NCBI RefSeq assembly: GCF_001889065.1
Contig: NZ_LWHB01000064.1
Location: forward strand, 1 to 33,177
DNA length: 33,177 nucleotides
Direction: 5' to 3'
DNA from: Suttonella ornithocola
GTDB taxonomy: Bacteria > Pseudomonadota > Gammaproteobacteria > Cardiobacteriales > Cardiobacteriaceae
The translations under genes and the position numbers were made by a program. The notes beneath the pieces were generated by a model. That model saw nothing but the letters and a program-made list of their open reading frames with translations. It made no database searches and was not told the origin of the DNA. Shown piece after piece: positions 7,091-14,845 of the stretch (position 1 is its first letter; the number at the start of each line of letters is the position of its first letter).

Positions 7091-9082
7091 TCAGACTAGC
7101 CACTGCAATAGTTGTGGTTCATCTATAATAGTAATACCAAGTTTTTCTGCTTTTTCTTTTTTACTGCCAGCTTTTTCTCCTGCTAAAACATAGTCTGTTT
7201 TACTAGAAACACTATTAGTTACTTTTGCGCCTAAGGATTCTAAGTGTTCTTTGGCTTGTTCTCGTGAAAGTGTTAGTAAAGTTCCAGTAATGACGACAGT
7301 TTTTCCTTCTAGTATTCCATTAGAAAATGTTTTTTGCTGAACTTCAGACCAATAGATTCCTACAGATTCTAATTGATGGATAACTGATAAATTTTCTTGG
7401 TCTGAAAAAAAATGTGCAATATATTGCGCCATAACAGGACCGATACCCTCTATTTCTTGTAAACTTTGCTCATCTGCTTGAATAAGCGCATCTAATGTTC
7501 CGAAATGATTTGCTAATAAATTTGCACTAACAGTTCCAACTTCTCGAATACCCAAAGCATAAATAAAGCGAGCAAGAGTAGTTTTTTTGGCGTTTTCTAG
7601 GGCATTGATAATATTTCGAGCAGATTTTTCCGCCATTCTAGGAAGGTTAGCCCAGTCTGAATAGGCAAGCATAAATAAATCTGCTGGAGTGGTAACTTGT
7701 CCATTTTTAACGACTTGTTCTATAAGTTTGTCGCCTAGACCTTGAATATCCATTGCTTTTCGTGAGGCAAAATGGATTAAGGATTGTACGCGCTGTGCTT
7801 GGCAGTGTAATCCTCCTGAACAGCGCGCAACTGCTTCGCCCTCTGGTCTAATAACTTCTGAACCACAAATAGGGCAATGTGAAGGCATAATAAAAGGCGT
7901 ACTATTAAAAGGTCTTTTCTCTAATACGACTTTAACAATTTCTGGAATAACGTCTCCGGCTCTTCGAATAAAAACGGTATCCCCAACGCGAACATCTTTT
8001 CTAGCCACTTCATCTGCATTATGTAGAGTGGCGTTGGTAACTGTTACGCCGCCTACTTCGACGGGTTTAAGTCTTGCAACAGGTGTAACAGCGCCCGTTC
8101 GTCCAACTTGTACATCAATTGCTTCAACAGTGGTTGTTTTTTCAATGGCTGGGAATTTCCACGCAATTGCCCAGCGTGGTGCTCTTGAAACAAATCCGGC
8201 TTTCATTTGGTCAGAAAAGCTATCAACTTTATAAACAACACCATCAATTTCATAAGGAAGAGCCGGGCGTTCTGTATTTAATGAATTCATGTAGTCCTGT
8301 GCTGCTTCTAAAGATTGCACAGTTGTTTGTAAATGGCAAACTGGTAATCCCCAAGTTTGAAATTGGCTAAGTAATTCGCTATAGGTGGAGGGAAGTTCAA
8401 AATTTTCTAAACTTCCATAACCATAAGCAAAAAAGGCGAGTTTGCGTTGAGCAGTAATAGCAGGGTCTAACTGACGCAAACTACCTGCAGCAGCATTTCT
8501 AGGGTTCGCAAAGCGTTTTTCTCCGATTTGTTCAGCAGTAGCATTTAATGTCTCAAAAGCTTTTTTGGGCATATAAATTTCACCGCGAATTTCTATTATT
8601 TTTGGGAGATTATCGCCTATTAATCGTAGAGGAATGGCTTTAATAGTCCGGACATTCGCAGTAACATCTTCGCCTGTTGAGCCATCGCCTCGCGTAGCAG
8701 CTTTTGTTAATATGCCATTTTCATAGCGTAAACTAATCGCCAAACCATCAAATTTAGGTTCTGCCGATAAAGGAATATGGTCTTTATCAAGTCTTAACTG
8801 TAAGCGATGGTAAAACTCTGAAAATTCTTCGCTAGAAAATACATTGTCTAAGGACAGCATGGGAATATGATGCGTAACTGGTGGAAAAGCACTATCAGCT
8901 TTCCCACTGACTCTTTGAGTCGGTGAATCAGCAGGAATCGGTAAATGACTTTTTGATTCTAATGCGATGAGCTGGCGCATAAGGGCATCATATTCAGCAT
9001 CAGAAATAATAGGATTATCTAAAACATAATAGGCATAATCATGTTGTCGAATAAGATTTCGGAGGGTGTCAATGTCTTTCAT
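7091..9082 (-). CDS. ligA: NAD-dependent DNA ligase LigA
   Basis: Joins nicks in DNA during replication and repair, using NAD+ to adenylate itself. All domains are present: Ia (about 1-65, with HDYAYYVLDNP contacting NMN), adenylation domain with the catalytic motif KFDG (Lys110 in this start numbering), OB fold, a four-Cys zinc site (CPICG ... RCSGGLHC), helix-hairpin-helix repeats (QEIEGIGPVMAQYI) and a C-terminal BRCT (GKTVVITGTL). Start chosen at MKDIDTLRNL because its ATG overlaps the zipA stop by one base (TAATG), giving 663 aa. A start nine codons upstream (9109) is also open. Fourth gene of the cytochrome c4-ycgN-zipA-ligA run; zipA-ligA adjacency is common in gammaproteobacteria. Confidence 0.97.
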   Translation of the reverse strand: MKDIDTLRNLIRQHDYAYYVLDNPIISDAEYDALMRQLIALESKSHLPIPADSPTQRVSGKADSAFPPVTHHIPMLSLDNVFSSEEFSEFYHRLQLRLDKDHIPLSAEPKFDGLAISLRYENGILTKAATRGDGSTGEDVTANVRTIKAIPLRLIGDNLPKIIEIRGEIYMPKKAFETLNATAEQIGEKRFANPRNAAAGSLRQLDPAITAQRKLAFFAYGYGSLENFELPSTYSELLSQFQTWGLPVCHLQTTVQSLEAAQDYMNSLNTERPALPYEIDGVVYKVDSFSDQMKAGFVSRAPRWAIAWKFPAIEKTTTVEAIDVQVGRTGAVTPVARLKPVEVGGVTVTNATLHNADEVARKDVRVGDTVFIRRAGDVIPEIVKVVLEKRPFNSTPFIMPSHCPICGSEVIRPEGEAVARCSGGLHCQAQRVQSLIHFASRKAMDIQGLGDKLIEQVVKNGQVTTPADLFMLAYSDWANLPRMAEKSARNIINALENAKKTTLARFIYALGIREVGTVSANLLANHFGTLDALIQADEQSLQEIEGIGPVMAQYIAHFFSDQENLSVIHQLESVGIYWSEVQQKTFSNGILEGKTVVITGTLLTLSREQAKEHLESLGAKVTNSVSSKTDYVLAGEKAGSKKEKAEKLGITIIDEPQLLQWLV

Positions 9083-9765
9083 TATCGGCGTTGATGAGTT
9101 GCGAGCCATTCGTCAAATTGTATTTGAAAATCTTCAGCAGCTTTACGATATTGCATTAAATCTTTAGGTCCCATTGGGCGGCGCCGGAAATCACATAATC
9201 TTCCATCTAATAGCTCAGCCATTTCTTTTGAAATGGCAGAAAAAGTTTCATAAGATTCGACCGCATCATCACCATTAGGTAATTGTAAAACCAACAAAAT
9301 TCCTTCTATTGCATCCATTTCATCTAGATTTTCTGCAAAGATACCTGGCTGGTGTATATTCAATACGGTGAATAGAATATCACGCCCATTTTTGTTAACC
9401 ATTTCAAAAACGCCACTAGGTGCGCGCTGCAAACCAAAGGTTTTAACCAAATTTTGTATATCTTCTCCACTAAAATAGCAACCATAGCGTGCCATAATGG
9501 CAATAGGTAAATCTGCTTGAGGAGCATTGGGTAGTTCCTCAGCAGAAGGAATAGATAGGTTTTTACCAAAAAAACCGGGATTTAACCGTGAGGTTTTTTG
9601 TATTTGAGATTCATCTAAGGAAGAATGGTCGTTATGTATTTGAGTAGATTTTTTTTCTTGTTTTAAATGTGTGCGCTGAATAATTCTTATGATTGTCCAA
9701 GCAATAATAAGAATTAAAATAATTGCAATTATTCGTACTATAATAATCAACATTTCTTGAGTCAT
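9082..9765 (-). CDS. zipA: Cell division protein ZipA
   Basis: ZipA anchors FtsZ to the inner membrane at the division site. The 227-aa protein has the expected layout: an N-terminal membrane anchor (about 4-25, IIIVRIIAIILILIIAW), a short charged linker, and the C-terminal FtsZ-binding domain from about residue 85 (IAIMARYGCYFSGEDIQNLV; PSGVFEMVNKNGRDILFTVL; DGRLCDFRRRPMGPKDLMQY). The linker is much shorter than the Pro/Gln-rich one of E. coli ZipA (about 328 aa in total). Its start overlaps the ycgN stop (ATGA) and its stop overlaps ligA (TAATG), so the three genes are translationally coupled. Identification rests on the C-terminal domain and on the ligA linkage. Confidence 0.9.
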   Translation of the reverse strand: MTQEMLIIIVRIIAIILILIIAWTIIRIIQRTHLKQEKKSTQIHNDHSSLDESQIQKTSRLNPGFFGKNLSIPSAEELPNAPQADLPIAIMARYGCYFSGEDIQNLVKTFGLQRAPSGVFEMVNKNGRDILFTVLNIHQPGIFAENLDEMDAIEGILLVLQLPNGDDAVESYETFSAISKEMAELLDGRLCDFRRRPMGPKDLMQYRKAAEDFQIQFDEWLATHQRR

Positions 9766-10217
9766 TCTATATTTCCATCTCCTAAAGCATCTTCAAGTCT
9801 AAAGAGTAAATAATCATCAATAGCATATCCGTCTCTTTCGCTTAAGGCAAAGTGGCAAACGCTGCGCCCACAACGATGAACGGTTTGTTTGTCACCTGTT
9901 TCTAAATGGTGCCATGGCGGTAACGGTTTGTTTTCATAGCGTAAACGATAAGCGCAACTTGGCGGGAGCCAACGGTAATCTTCGCGTGGAATATCTCTTA
10001 AATTTAAACAATCAGAGACTTTCTTTTGGCGATTGGGGTAGTCTTGACAGCTTGCAGACTCAATGTCTAGTAGGCGACAAGCAACACGAGAGAAATAAAC
10101 TTCTCCCGTATCTATATCTTCCATTTTATTTAAACAGCATAAACCACAGCCATCACATAATGCTTCCCATTGTTCAGGCGTCAAAGCATCTAATGGTTGA
10201 TGCCACCAAGAAGACAA
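9762..10217 (-). CDS. ycgN: YcgN-family cysteine cluster protein (UPF0260)
   Basis: Small 151-aa cytoplasmic protein of the YcgN/UPF0260 family, whose members carry a zinc- or iron-binding cysteine cluster and have no firmly established role. Visible cysteines are the CDGCGLCC cluster (21-28) and further ones in ACRLLD, SCQDY, DCLNLR, SCAYR, RCGRSVC. The start is an uncommon TTG at 10217, immediately after the cytochrome c4 stop, with AAGGA inside the end of that gene as ribosome-binding site. No ATG is nearby in frame. Translation of ycgN therefore probably depends on translation of the upstream gene. Confidence 0.9.
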   Translation of the reverse strand: MSSWWHQPLDALTPEQWEALCDGCGLCCLNKMEDIDTGEVYFSRVACRLLDIESASCQDYPNRQKKVSDCLNLRDIPREDYRWLPPSCAYRLRYENKPLPPWHHLETGDKQTVHRCGRSVCHFALSERDGYAIDDYLLFRLEDALGDGNIE

Positions 10218-10886
10218 TTAATTTAATCCTTGAATATATAGAGAAACCGCTTCAATTTGCTGTGGCGTTAGTTTTGCAGCAACATCTCTCATCATTGAAT
10301 TAGGGTCATTAGCGCGTTGCTGATCTTCTGGAATTTGTCCATCTGTTGCTTGAACATCTGCTAATGCGGCATTTTGGAAATGTTGAAGTTGCAAGCGTGT
10401 ATAAGGAGCGTGTTGTCCAGACAGTAAAGGAAACGCGGCTGGTTCAATTCCCATACCACTTGGACCATGGCAAGCAGCACAAGCAGGAATATGATTTTCC
10501 ATATCTCCTCCGCGATATAATGCTTTACCAAGCTCTAAGACGGCAATCGGATCTTCGCCTACACCTTGAGTAGAAGCTGGTGCTGGTTTTTGTGAAGCAT
10601 AGAAGGCTGCAACATTAGCGATATCCTCATCACTAAGCATCATGGCTTGCGGTGCCATTACTGGATTTTTGCGTAATCCATTTTTAAAGTCATTTAATTC
10701 TTTAATGATATATTTTTCACCCTGTCCAGCGAGATTAGGCCACTCCGGGTTGGCAGAGTAGCCATTTTGTCCATGACAAGCCATACAAACGGTATTAGCT
10801 TTTTCTTCGCCCGCTTTAATATCTGCTTCTGCGTGGACAATGGCATAGCAGCTCATAAGTAATAGTGTGATGAGGGTTTTTTTCAT
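10218..10886 (-). CDS. Di-heme cytochrome c4
   Basis: Periplasmic c-type cytochrome that passes electrons to terminal oxidases. A Sec signal peptide covers about residues 1-19 (MKKTLITLLLMSCYAIVHA). Two tandem cytochrome c domains follow, with heme-binding CMACH (34-38) and CAACH (136-140) and downstream Met ligand candidates (VMAPQAMML; DPNSMMRDV). At 222 aa this is the usual size for cytochrome c4. The start was chosen because GGAGC lies 8 nt upstream and because it begins the signal peptide; the open frame extends 45 codons further up but would bury the signal. First gene of the minus-strand run leading to ycgN-zipA-ligA; divergent from engB across 78 bp. Confidence 0.92.
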   Translation of the reverse strand: MKKTLITLLLMSCYAIVHAEADIKAGEEKANTVCMACHGQNGYSANPEWPNLAGQGEKYIIKELNDFKNGLRKNPVMAPQAMMLSDEDIANVAAFYASQKPAPASTQGVGEDPIAVLELGKALYRGGDMENHIPACAACHGPSGMGIEPAAFPLLSGQHAPYTRLQLQHFQNAALADVQATDGQIPEDQQRANDPNSMMRDVAAKLTPQQIEAVSLYIQGLN

Positions 10887-10925
10887 ATTTTGCTCCATGA
10901 TGAACCTGAATGGTCTGCTTTCGGC

Positions 10926-10931
10926 TATAAT
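10926..10931 (+). promoter_or_regulatory. Putative -10 element for engB
   Basis: A perfect TATAAT lies 34 bp upstream of the engB start, in the short divergent gap to the cytochrome c4 gene. The -35 region is poor (TGAACC at 19 bp). Prediction by consensus only. Confidence 0.35.
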
Positions 10932-10964
10932 TTGCAAACAGTTTCTACAGTATTTATCTATTAT

Positions 10965-11570
10965 ATGCTTAATCGTTACCAACAGGCAAAATTTGCCTTC
11001 TCTGCCAATAGTGCAAAACAATTTCCAATAAATAGTCAGGTTGAAATTGCTTTTGCGGGACGTTCTAATGCGGGAAAATCTAGCGCATTAAATACATTAA
11101 CAGCGCAAAAGTCATTGGCGCGTGTTTCTAAAACACCTGGTCGGACTCAGTTAATTAATTATTTTAGTTTAGCTGAGGATGATTGTTATTTAGTCGATTT
11201 ACCAGGATATGGTTATGCCAAAGTGCCAGAAAATATTCGGGCGCATTGGGAGAATTTTTTAGGGGATTATCTATTAACACGAGAGCCATTGAAAGGAGTG
11301 GTTTTGTTAATGGATATTAGACATCCTATGAAGGATTTAGATATTCGTTTATTAGAGTGTTGTGCTGAAAGACAGTTGCCCGCACATATTCTCTTAACAA
11401 AGGCTGATAAGCTAAGTAAAGGCGCGGCTTCAAATGGTTTGCAGGCAGTTAAAAGTGAAATTGTGAATTGGAATGCTCCTTTTAGTGCGCAAATCTTTTC
11501 AAGCTTAAAAAGACAAGGGTTAGATACATTGATTAAACGGCTAGACAGTTGGATGAACAATAATGAGTGA
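10965..11570 (+). CDS. engB: Ribosome biogenesis GTPase EngB/YsxC/YihA
   Basis: Small essential-type GTPase acting in assembly of the large ribosomal subunit and required for normal division. Motifs are complete: G1 GRSNAGKSS (32-40), the conserved TPGRTQ (57-62) as G2, DLPG (78-81) as G3, TKAD (145-148) as G4. The start MLNRYQQAKFAFSANSAKQF gives 201 aa and fits the family's N-terminus. The frame is open 25 codons further upstream but that would run into the promoter and across the divergent gene's leader. No strong ribosome-binding site is visible. The last eight bases overlap the following yfcA start. Confidence 0.95.
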   Translation: MLNRYQQAKFAFSANSAKQFPINSQVEIAFAGRSNAGKSSALNTLTAQKSLARVSKTPGRTQLINYFSLAEDDCYLVDLPGYGYAKVPENIRAHWENFLGDYLLTREPLKGVVLLMDIRHPMKDLDIRLLECCAERQLPAHILLTKADKLSKGAASNGLQAVKSEIVNWNAPFSAQIFSSLKRQGLDTLIKRLDSWMNNNE

Positions 11571-12348
11571 GATTAGCTTTCATTTACCATTAGTTGTCGT
11601 TTTTATTTTATTACTAGTTGTTGGCATGACTGCGGGCTTTATTGATACATTAGCTGGCGGAGGCGGGATGATTACGATTCCTTCTCTCTTAATTGCTGGA
11701 TTGCCGCCAGATGCAGCACTAGCCACGAATAAATTGCAGGGTAGTTTCGGAACAGTGTCTGCAAGTTGGTATTTTATTAGAAGAGGGCATCTTCAATTTT
11801 GTTGCTTATTACCTAATATTATGGCTTGTGCAATTGGTGCGGCTATTGGGACAGGAGCGGTTCAGCTATTACCGACCCATTGGTTAGCATTATTTATTCC
11901 GATTTTGCTGATTATGGTGGCTGGTGTTTTTATTTTAATGCCAGCACTTGGAGAAGTGGAAACCGAAGCACGGATGGCAGTGAAGCCTTTTATTCTTGGT
12001 TGCTTAGCACCTATCGGTTTTTATGATGGTTTTTTAGGACCGGGAACTGGTAGCTTTTTTCTATTAGCATTAATTGCTTTGCAAGGATATACCTTACAAA
12101 ATGCAACGATTGAAGCAAAGCTTTATAACGCGACTACCAATGTGATTTCTTTAATCGTTTTTTTGATTGGTGGAAAAATTGTATGGTTGGCAGGATTTTC
12201 TATGGCAGTAGGACAGCTTATTGGCGCGAGAATTGCTAGTGGAATAGTGGTCAGTAAGGGAAATAAATTGATACGCCCAATGGTAATTACGGTTTCAATA
12301 ATAATGAGTGTATATTTAATTACTAGAAATTGGTTTTATCTATTTTAA
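11563..12348 (+). CDS. yfcA: TSUP (TauE/SafE) family membrane transporter, YfcA-like
   Basis: Predicted sulfite/organosulfonate exporter-type membrane protein of 261 aa with about eight transmembrane segments. The two internal homologous signatures of the family are visible: TLAGGGGMITIPSLLIAGLP followed by DAALATNKLQGSFGTV in the first half, and FYDGFLGPGTGSFFLLALI followed by NATIEAKLYNATTN in the second. The overall match is to E. coli YfcA, whose substrate is not known. Translation starts eight bases before the engB stop, so the two genes are coupled. No clear intrinsic terminator follows; a short tandem repeat and mobile elements begin 2 bp past the stop. Confidence 0.88.
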   Translation: MSEISFHLPLVVVFILLLVVGMTAGFIDTLAGGGGMITIPSLLIAGLPPDAALATNKLQGSFGTVSASWYFIRRGHLQFCCLLPNIMACAIGAAIGTGAVQLLPTHWLALFIPILLIMVAGVFILMPALGEVETEARMAVKPFILGCLAPIGFYDGFLGPGTGSFFLLALIALQGYTLQNATIEAKLYNATTNVISLIVFLIGGKIVWLAGFSMAVGQLIGARIASGIVVSKGNKLIRPMVITVSIIMSVYLITRNWFYLF

Positions 12349-12350
12349 TC

Positions 12351-12390
12351 TAGATAGAAAAAATAAAGCGTAGATAGAAAAAATAAATCG
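12351..12390. repeat. Two tandem copies of a 20-bp repeat
   Basis: TAGATAGAAAAAATAAAGCG at 12351-12370 is followed directly by the same 20 bp with one change (G to T at position 18). It lies between the yfcA stop and the first miniature element. Confidence 0.85.
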
Positions 12391-12391
12391 C

Positions 12392-12633
12392 TATAGCCAA
12401 CTTCTCAAAAAATGCATACAATGTTAACTCAATATTCACTTTGAAAATAGTACTCTATCCTCAAGTACTGTATTAGACCTTTGCAAAATTCCGTTTTATA
12501 CTAATTTTTGCTACTAGTAGAAAAATTAACACTGTGATTTTAATATGTTTTCAAAATTTAAAGAATTGAAATTTCTCTATTTTATGTTTTTTTGCAAAGG
12601 TCTCTGTATATATTTTCCGGGACTTCTACTATA
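12392..12633. mobile_element. Family B miniature element, interrupted by a family A copy
   Basis: Left end TATAGCCAACTTCTCAAAAA; right end, read inward, TATAGTAGAAGTCCCGGAAA. The left part aligns with the intact copy at 18367-18472 up to 12473, and the right part resumes at 12610. Removing the 131-bp family A insertion and one 5-bp target duplication leaves 106 bp, exactly the length of the other copy. No coding capacity. The TA at the tips suggests a TA-targeting (IS630/mariner-like) transposase, which is inference. Confidence 0.8.
12474..12604. mobile_element. Family A miniature element, copy 1 (131 bp)
   Basis: The left terminus is TAGACCTTTGCAAAATTCC (first base differs from the consensus G) and the right terminus is TTTTTGCAAAGGTCTC, so the ends are inverted repeats of about 15 bp. 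It is flanked by a perfect 5-bp direct repeat TGTAT (12469-12473 and 12605-12609). An internal palindrome CTACTAGTAG lies at 12511-12520. No open frame. Related copies are at 18215-18345, 28910-29028 (truncated) and 32967-33097. Confidence 0.88.
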
Positions 12634-12647
12634 TTTATAGTTTTTAT

Positions 12648-12676
12648 AAAAAAATACCTCACATTATTAGCGAGGT
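12648..12676 (-). terminator. Intrinsic terminator after the tRNA-Asn pair
   Basis: On the minus strand ACCTC and GAGGT form a short stem with a roughly 11-nt loop (CGCTAATAATG) extended by weak pairing, followed by ATTTTTTT. It lies 9 bp past the 3' end of the second tRNA. Confidence 0.6.
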
Positions 12677-12684
12677 CTCTTATA

Positions 12685-12760
<76 letters not shown>

Positions 12761-12786
12761 ATATAATGTATATGTATGTTTTGAAA

Positions 12787-12862
<76 letters not shown>

Positions 12863-12880
12863 ATGCCTTAAGAGGCGCGC

Positions 12881-12909
12881 ATTCTAACCGGGATTTTGAA
12901 ATCCGTCAA
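12881..12909 (-). promoter_or_regulatory. Strong sigma-70 promoter of the tRNA-Asn pair
   Basis: Minus-strand TTGACG (12909-12904) and TAGAAT (12886-12881) with a 17-bp spacer, followed by a GC-rich discriminator GCGCGCC. That combination is typical of stable-RNA promoters under stringent control. It sits within the 66 bp between the alaA stop and the first tRNA. Confidence 0.75.
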
Positions 12910-12928
12910 GCATAAAAAATACTTTTTA

Positions 12929-14146
12929 TTATTTTTGATGATAAGTACTCAAGAAGTTTGCCATTTTTTCGCAGGCTTCTCGGATGTCTCTACGATATTG
13001 CAGGAAGACGACTCTAAAATGGTCTGGCTCTGCCCAATTAAATGCTCTACCGTGAACAAATAAGATATGCTCAGAGCGTAGTAGGTCTAAGATAAACTGT
13101 TCATCGTTAGTAATATTAAATCGTTCTGTATCTACTTTTACAAAACCATATAGTGCCCCTTGTGGCTTCATCATTGATAATCCCGGGATTGTATTGATGC
13201 TTTCATACATTTGATCGCGTTGCTCATATAATCTCCCGCCAGGTTTGACTAAGTCATTAATGCTTTGATAACCGCCTAGAGCTGTTTGAATACCATGTTG
13301 AGCGATAACGTTTGCGCATAACCGCATTGAAGAAAGCATTTCAAGTCCTTCAATATAACCACTAGCCGCTTTTAGATTACCTGAAAGAATCATCCAACCT
13401 GCCCGGAATCCAGCAGCACGATAAGCTTTGGAAAGACCGTTAAAGGTTACGCAAAGACTGTCATTGACTAATGTAGCTGTTGGAATATGAATAGCATCAT
13501 CATAAACAATTTTGTCATATATTTCGTCAGAGTAAATGATTAAGCCGTTTTCTTCGGCAATTTTAACGAGTTCTAAAAGACATTCTCGACTGTAAACAGC
13601 ACCTGTAGGATTATTGGGATTAATAATGACGATTGCTTTAGTATTTTGACTGATTTTTTCTCTGATGTCGTCTAAATCGGGTTGCCAATGGTCGTCTTCA
13701 TTGCAGCGATAGTGAATGGCGTGTCCACCACTTAAGTTTACAGCGGCTGTCCACAGCGGATAGTCTGGCATCGGAACCAATACTTCGTCGCCGTCGTTGA
13801 GCAATGCTTGCATTGCCATAACGATGAGTTCTGAAACACCATTACCAATGATAACGTTATCAACAGTCACGCCTTTGATACCTAATCTTTGAGTTTCATG
13901 AACAACGGCTTTTCTCGCAGAGAAAATACCTTTTGATTCGCTATAGCCCTGTGCATTATTTAGATTGGCAATGATATCTTCTCGGATTTCACTTGGGGTA
14001 TCAAAGCCAAAGGGGGCAGGATTGCCAATGTTTAGTTTGATGATTTTGTTACCTTGACGCTCTAGACGATTCGCTTCAGCTAGCACAGGTCCACGAATAT
14101 CATAGAGTACATTGTCTAATTTGCTAGATTTACGAATTTTTTTCAT
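12929..14146 (-). CDS. alaA: Alanine aminotransferase AlaA (class I PLP aminotransferase)
   Basis: Transfers the amino group of glutamate to pyruvate, making alanine, with pyridoxal phosphate. The 405-aa sequence closely follows E. coli AlaA/YfbQ, including the start KSSKLDNVLYDIRGPVL, IKLNIGNPAPFGFDTP, PMPDYPLWTAAVNLSGG, the cofactor-contacting IINPNNPTGAVYSRE and SDEIYDKIVYDD. The PLP-binding lysine is Lys240 in TFNGLSKAYRAAGFRAGW. A carboxylate-binding Arg lies in DHFRVVFL near the C-terminus. It starts 1 bp after the stop of the PagP-like gene, so the two form an operon. The stop lies 20 bp from the tRNA promoter and no separate terminator is evident. Confidence 0.95.
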   Translation of the reverse strand: MKKIRKSSKLDNVLYDIRGPVLAEANRLERQGNKIIKLNIGNPAPFGFDTPSEIREDIIANLNNAQGYSESKGIFSARKAVVHETQRLGIKGVTVDNVIIGNGVSELIVMAMQALLNDGDEVLVPMPDYPLWTAAVNLSGGHAIHYRCNEDDHWQPDLDDIREKISQNTKAIVIINPNNPTGAVYSRECLLELVKIAEENGLIIYSDEIYDKIVYDDAIHIPTATLVNDSLCVTFNGLSKAYRAAGFRAGWMILSGNLKAASGYIEGLEMLSSMRLCANVIAQHGIQTALGGYQSINDLVKPGGRLYEQRDQMYESINTIPGLSMMKPQGALYGFVKVDTERFNITNDEQFILDLLRSEHILFVHGRAFNWAEPDHFRVVFLQYRRDIREACEKMANFLSTYHQK

Positions 14147-14147
14147 G

Positions 14148-14678
14148 TTATTTGTCCAGTGAGTAGGTAAAACCGATAGTTGTCATCATACCAGCGGTTG
14201 CGAAGAAGTTTGCTTCTATAAATACCGATTTATAGTCTATTGCAAGAATTGGTAAGATTGCGGGTGCAATACCATATTTATTAAAAGGAATTTTATTTTT
14301 ATATTTTCCCGTATAGCCGTGTAATAATCCTGCGGTTAAGGTAGCGCGTAAATAAAGCTCGGGATAGGGTTCCCAGAATCGCCAATCTTTTCCGATATAG
14401 AGGTATTGAGAAGGTTGGTTAAAAGAATTGTGAAATAAAGCCAATCCAAACAACCAGTTATTCTTTCGAATATATTCTGCATTGATAAGTTTTTGATGAT
14501 TGTTATGTTCATTACTTGGATGATAATGTACGGTATAGATACTGGTTCTAAATCGTAATTTATCGTTTCCTTGCCAATGGATACTATCATTGATGGGTTG
14601 TTGATAGCTTTGAGCATTCACTACGGTAGATAACATGACTCCTGCAAGTAATCCGATTACTTTCTTATTTATTTTCAT
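14148..14678 (-). CDS. PagP-like outer-membrane beta-barrel protein
   Basis: A Sec signal peptide (about 1-22, MKINKKVIGLLAGVMLSTVV then NAQ) precedes a 154-residue domain with alternating polar/hydrophobic strands and a C-terminal aromatic-rich strand, consistent with an outer-membrane barrel. The segments IYTVHYHPSNEHNN, GLALFHNSFNQPSQYLYIGK and NKIPFNKYGIAPAILPILAI recall the PagP superfamily, where a surface His is catalytic in palmitate transfer to lipid A. His51, His53 and His58 are candidates here. Related betaproteobacterial proteins are often annotated, probably wrongly, as sn-glycerol-3-phosphate transporters. Enzyme activity is not shown by the sequence. Cotranscribed with alaA; divergent from frdA. 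AAGGATAAT precedes the start. Confidence 0.6.
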   Translation of the reverse strand: MKINKKVIGLLAGVMLSTVVNAQSYQQPINDSIHWQGNDKLRFRTSIYTVHYHPSNEHNNHQKLINAEYIRKNNWLFGLALFHNSFNQPSQYLYIGKDWRFWEPYPELYLRATLTAGLLHGYTGKYKNKIPFNKYGIAPAILPILAIDYKSVFIEANFFATAGMMTTIGFTYSLDK

Positions 14679-14806
14679 TATTATCCTTGTAAAAAGTTAT
14701 ATTTTATCAGAATAATTTCACTTTAAATGGGACACTAATTGTTCTATATAAGTATAAGATAATAAATATTTTTTTAAAAAATACCTCTATTTTTTTAATA
14801 TCTTTT

Positions 14807-14815
14807 TGATATAAT
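14807..14815 (+). promoter_or_regulatory. Putative extended -10 promoter of frdABCD
   Basis: TGATATAAT (extended -10: TG, one base, TATAAT) lies 30 bp upstream of the frdA start in an AT-rich leader. No -35 consensus is evident. A TTGAT lies across the -10, but its partner ATCA is one base too close for a standard FNR site, so anaerobic control is not demonstrated here. Confidence 0.5.
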
Positions 14816-14845
14816 CACACTATCATCAATAAAAAAGAGGCAAAT

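Noticed and set aside
12349..12390. CRISPR-like tandem repeat
   Set aside because: Only two directly adjacent 20-bp units with no spacer between them; a simple duplication. No CRISPR array was seen anywhere in the window.
14801..14818. Possible FNR site upstream of frdA (TTGATATAATCA)
   Set aside because: The half-sites TTGAT and ATCA are separated by three bases instead of four and overlap the extended -10, so the fit is not good enough to call a site.
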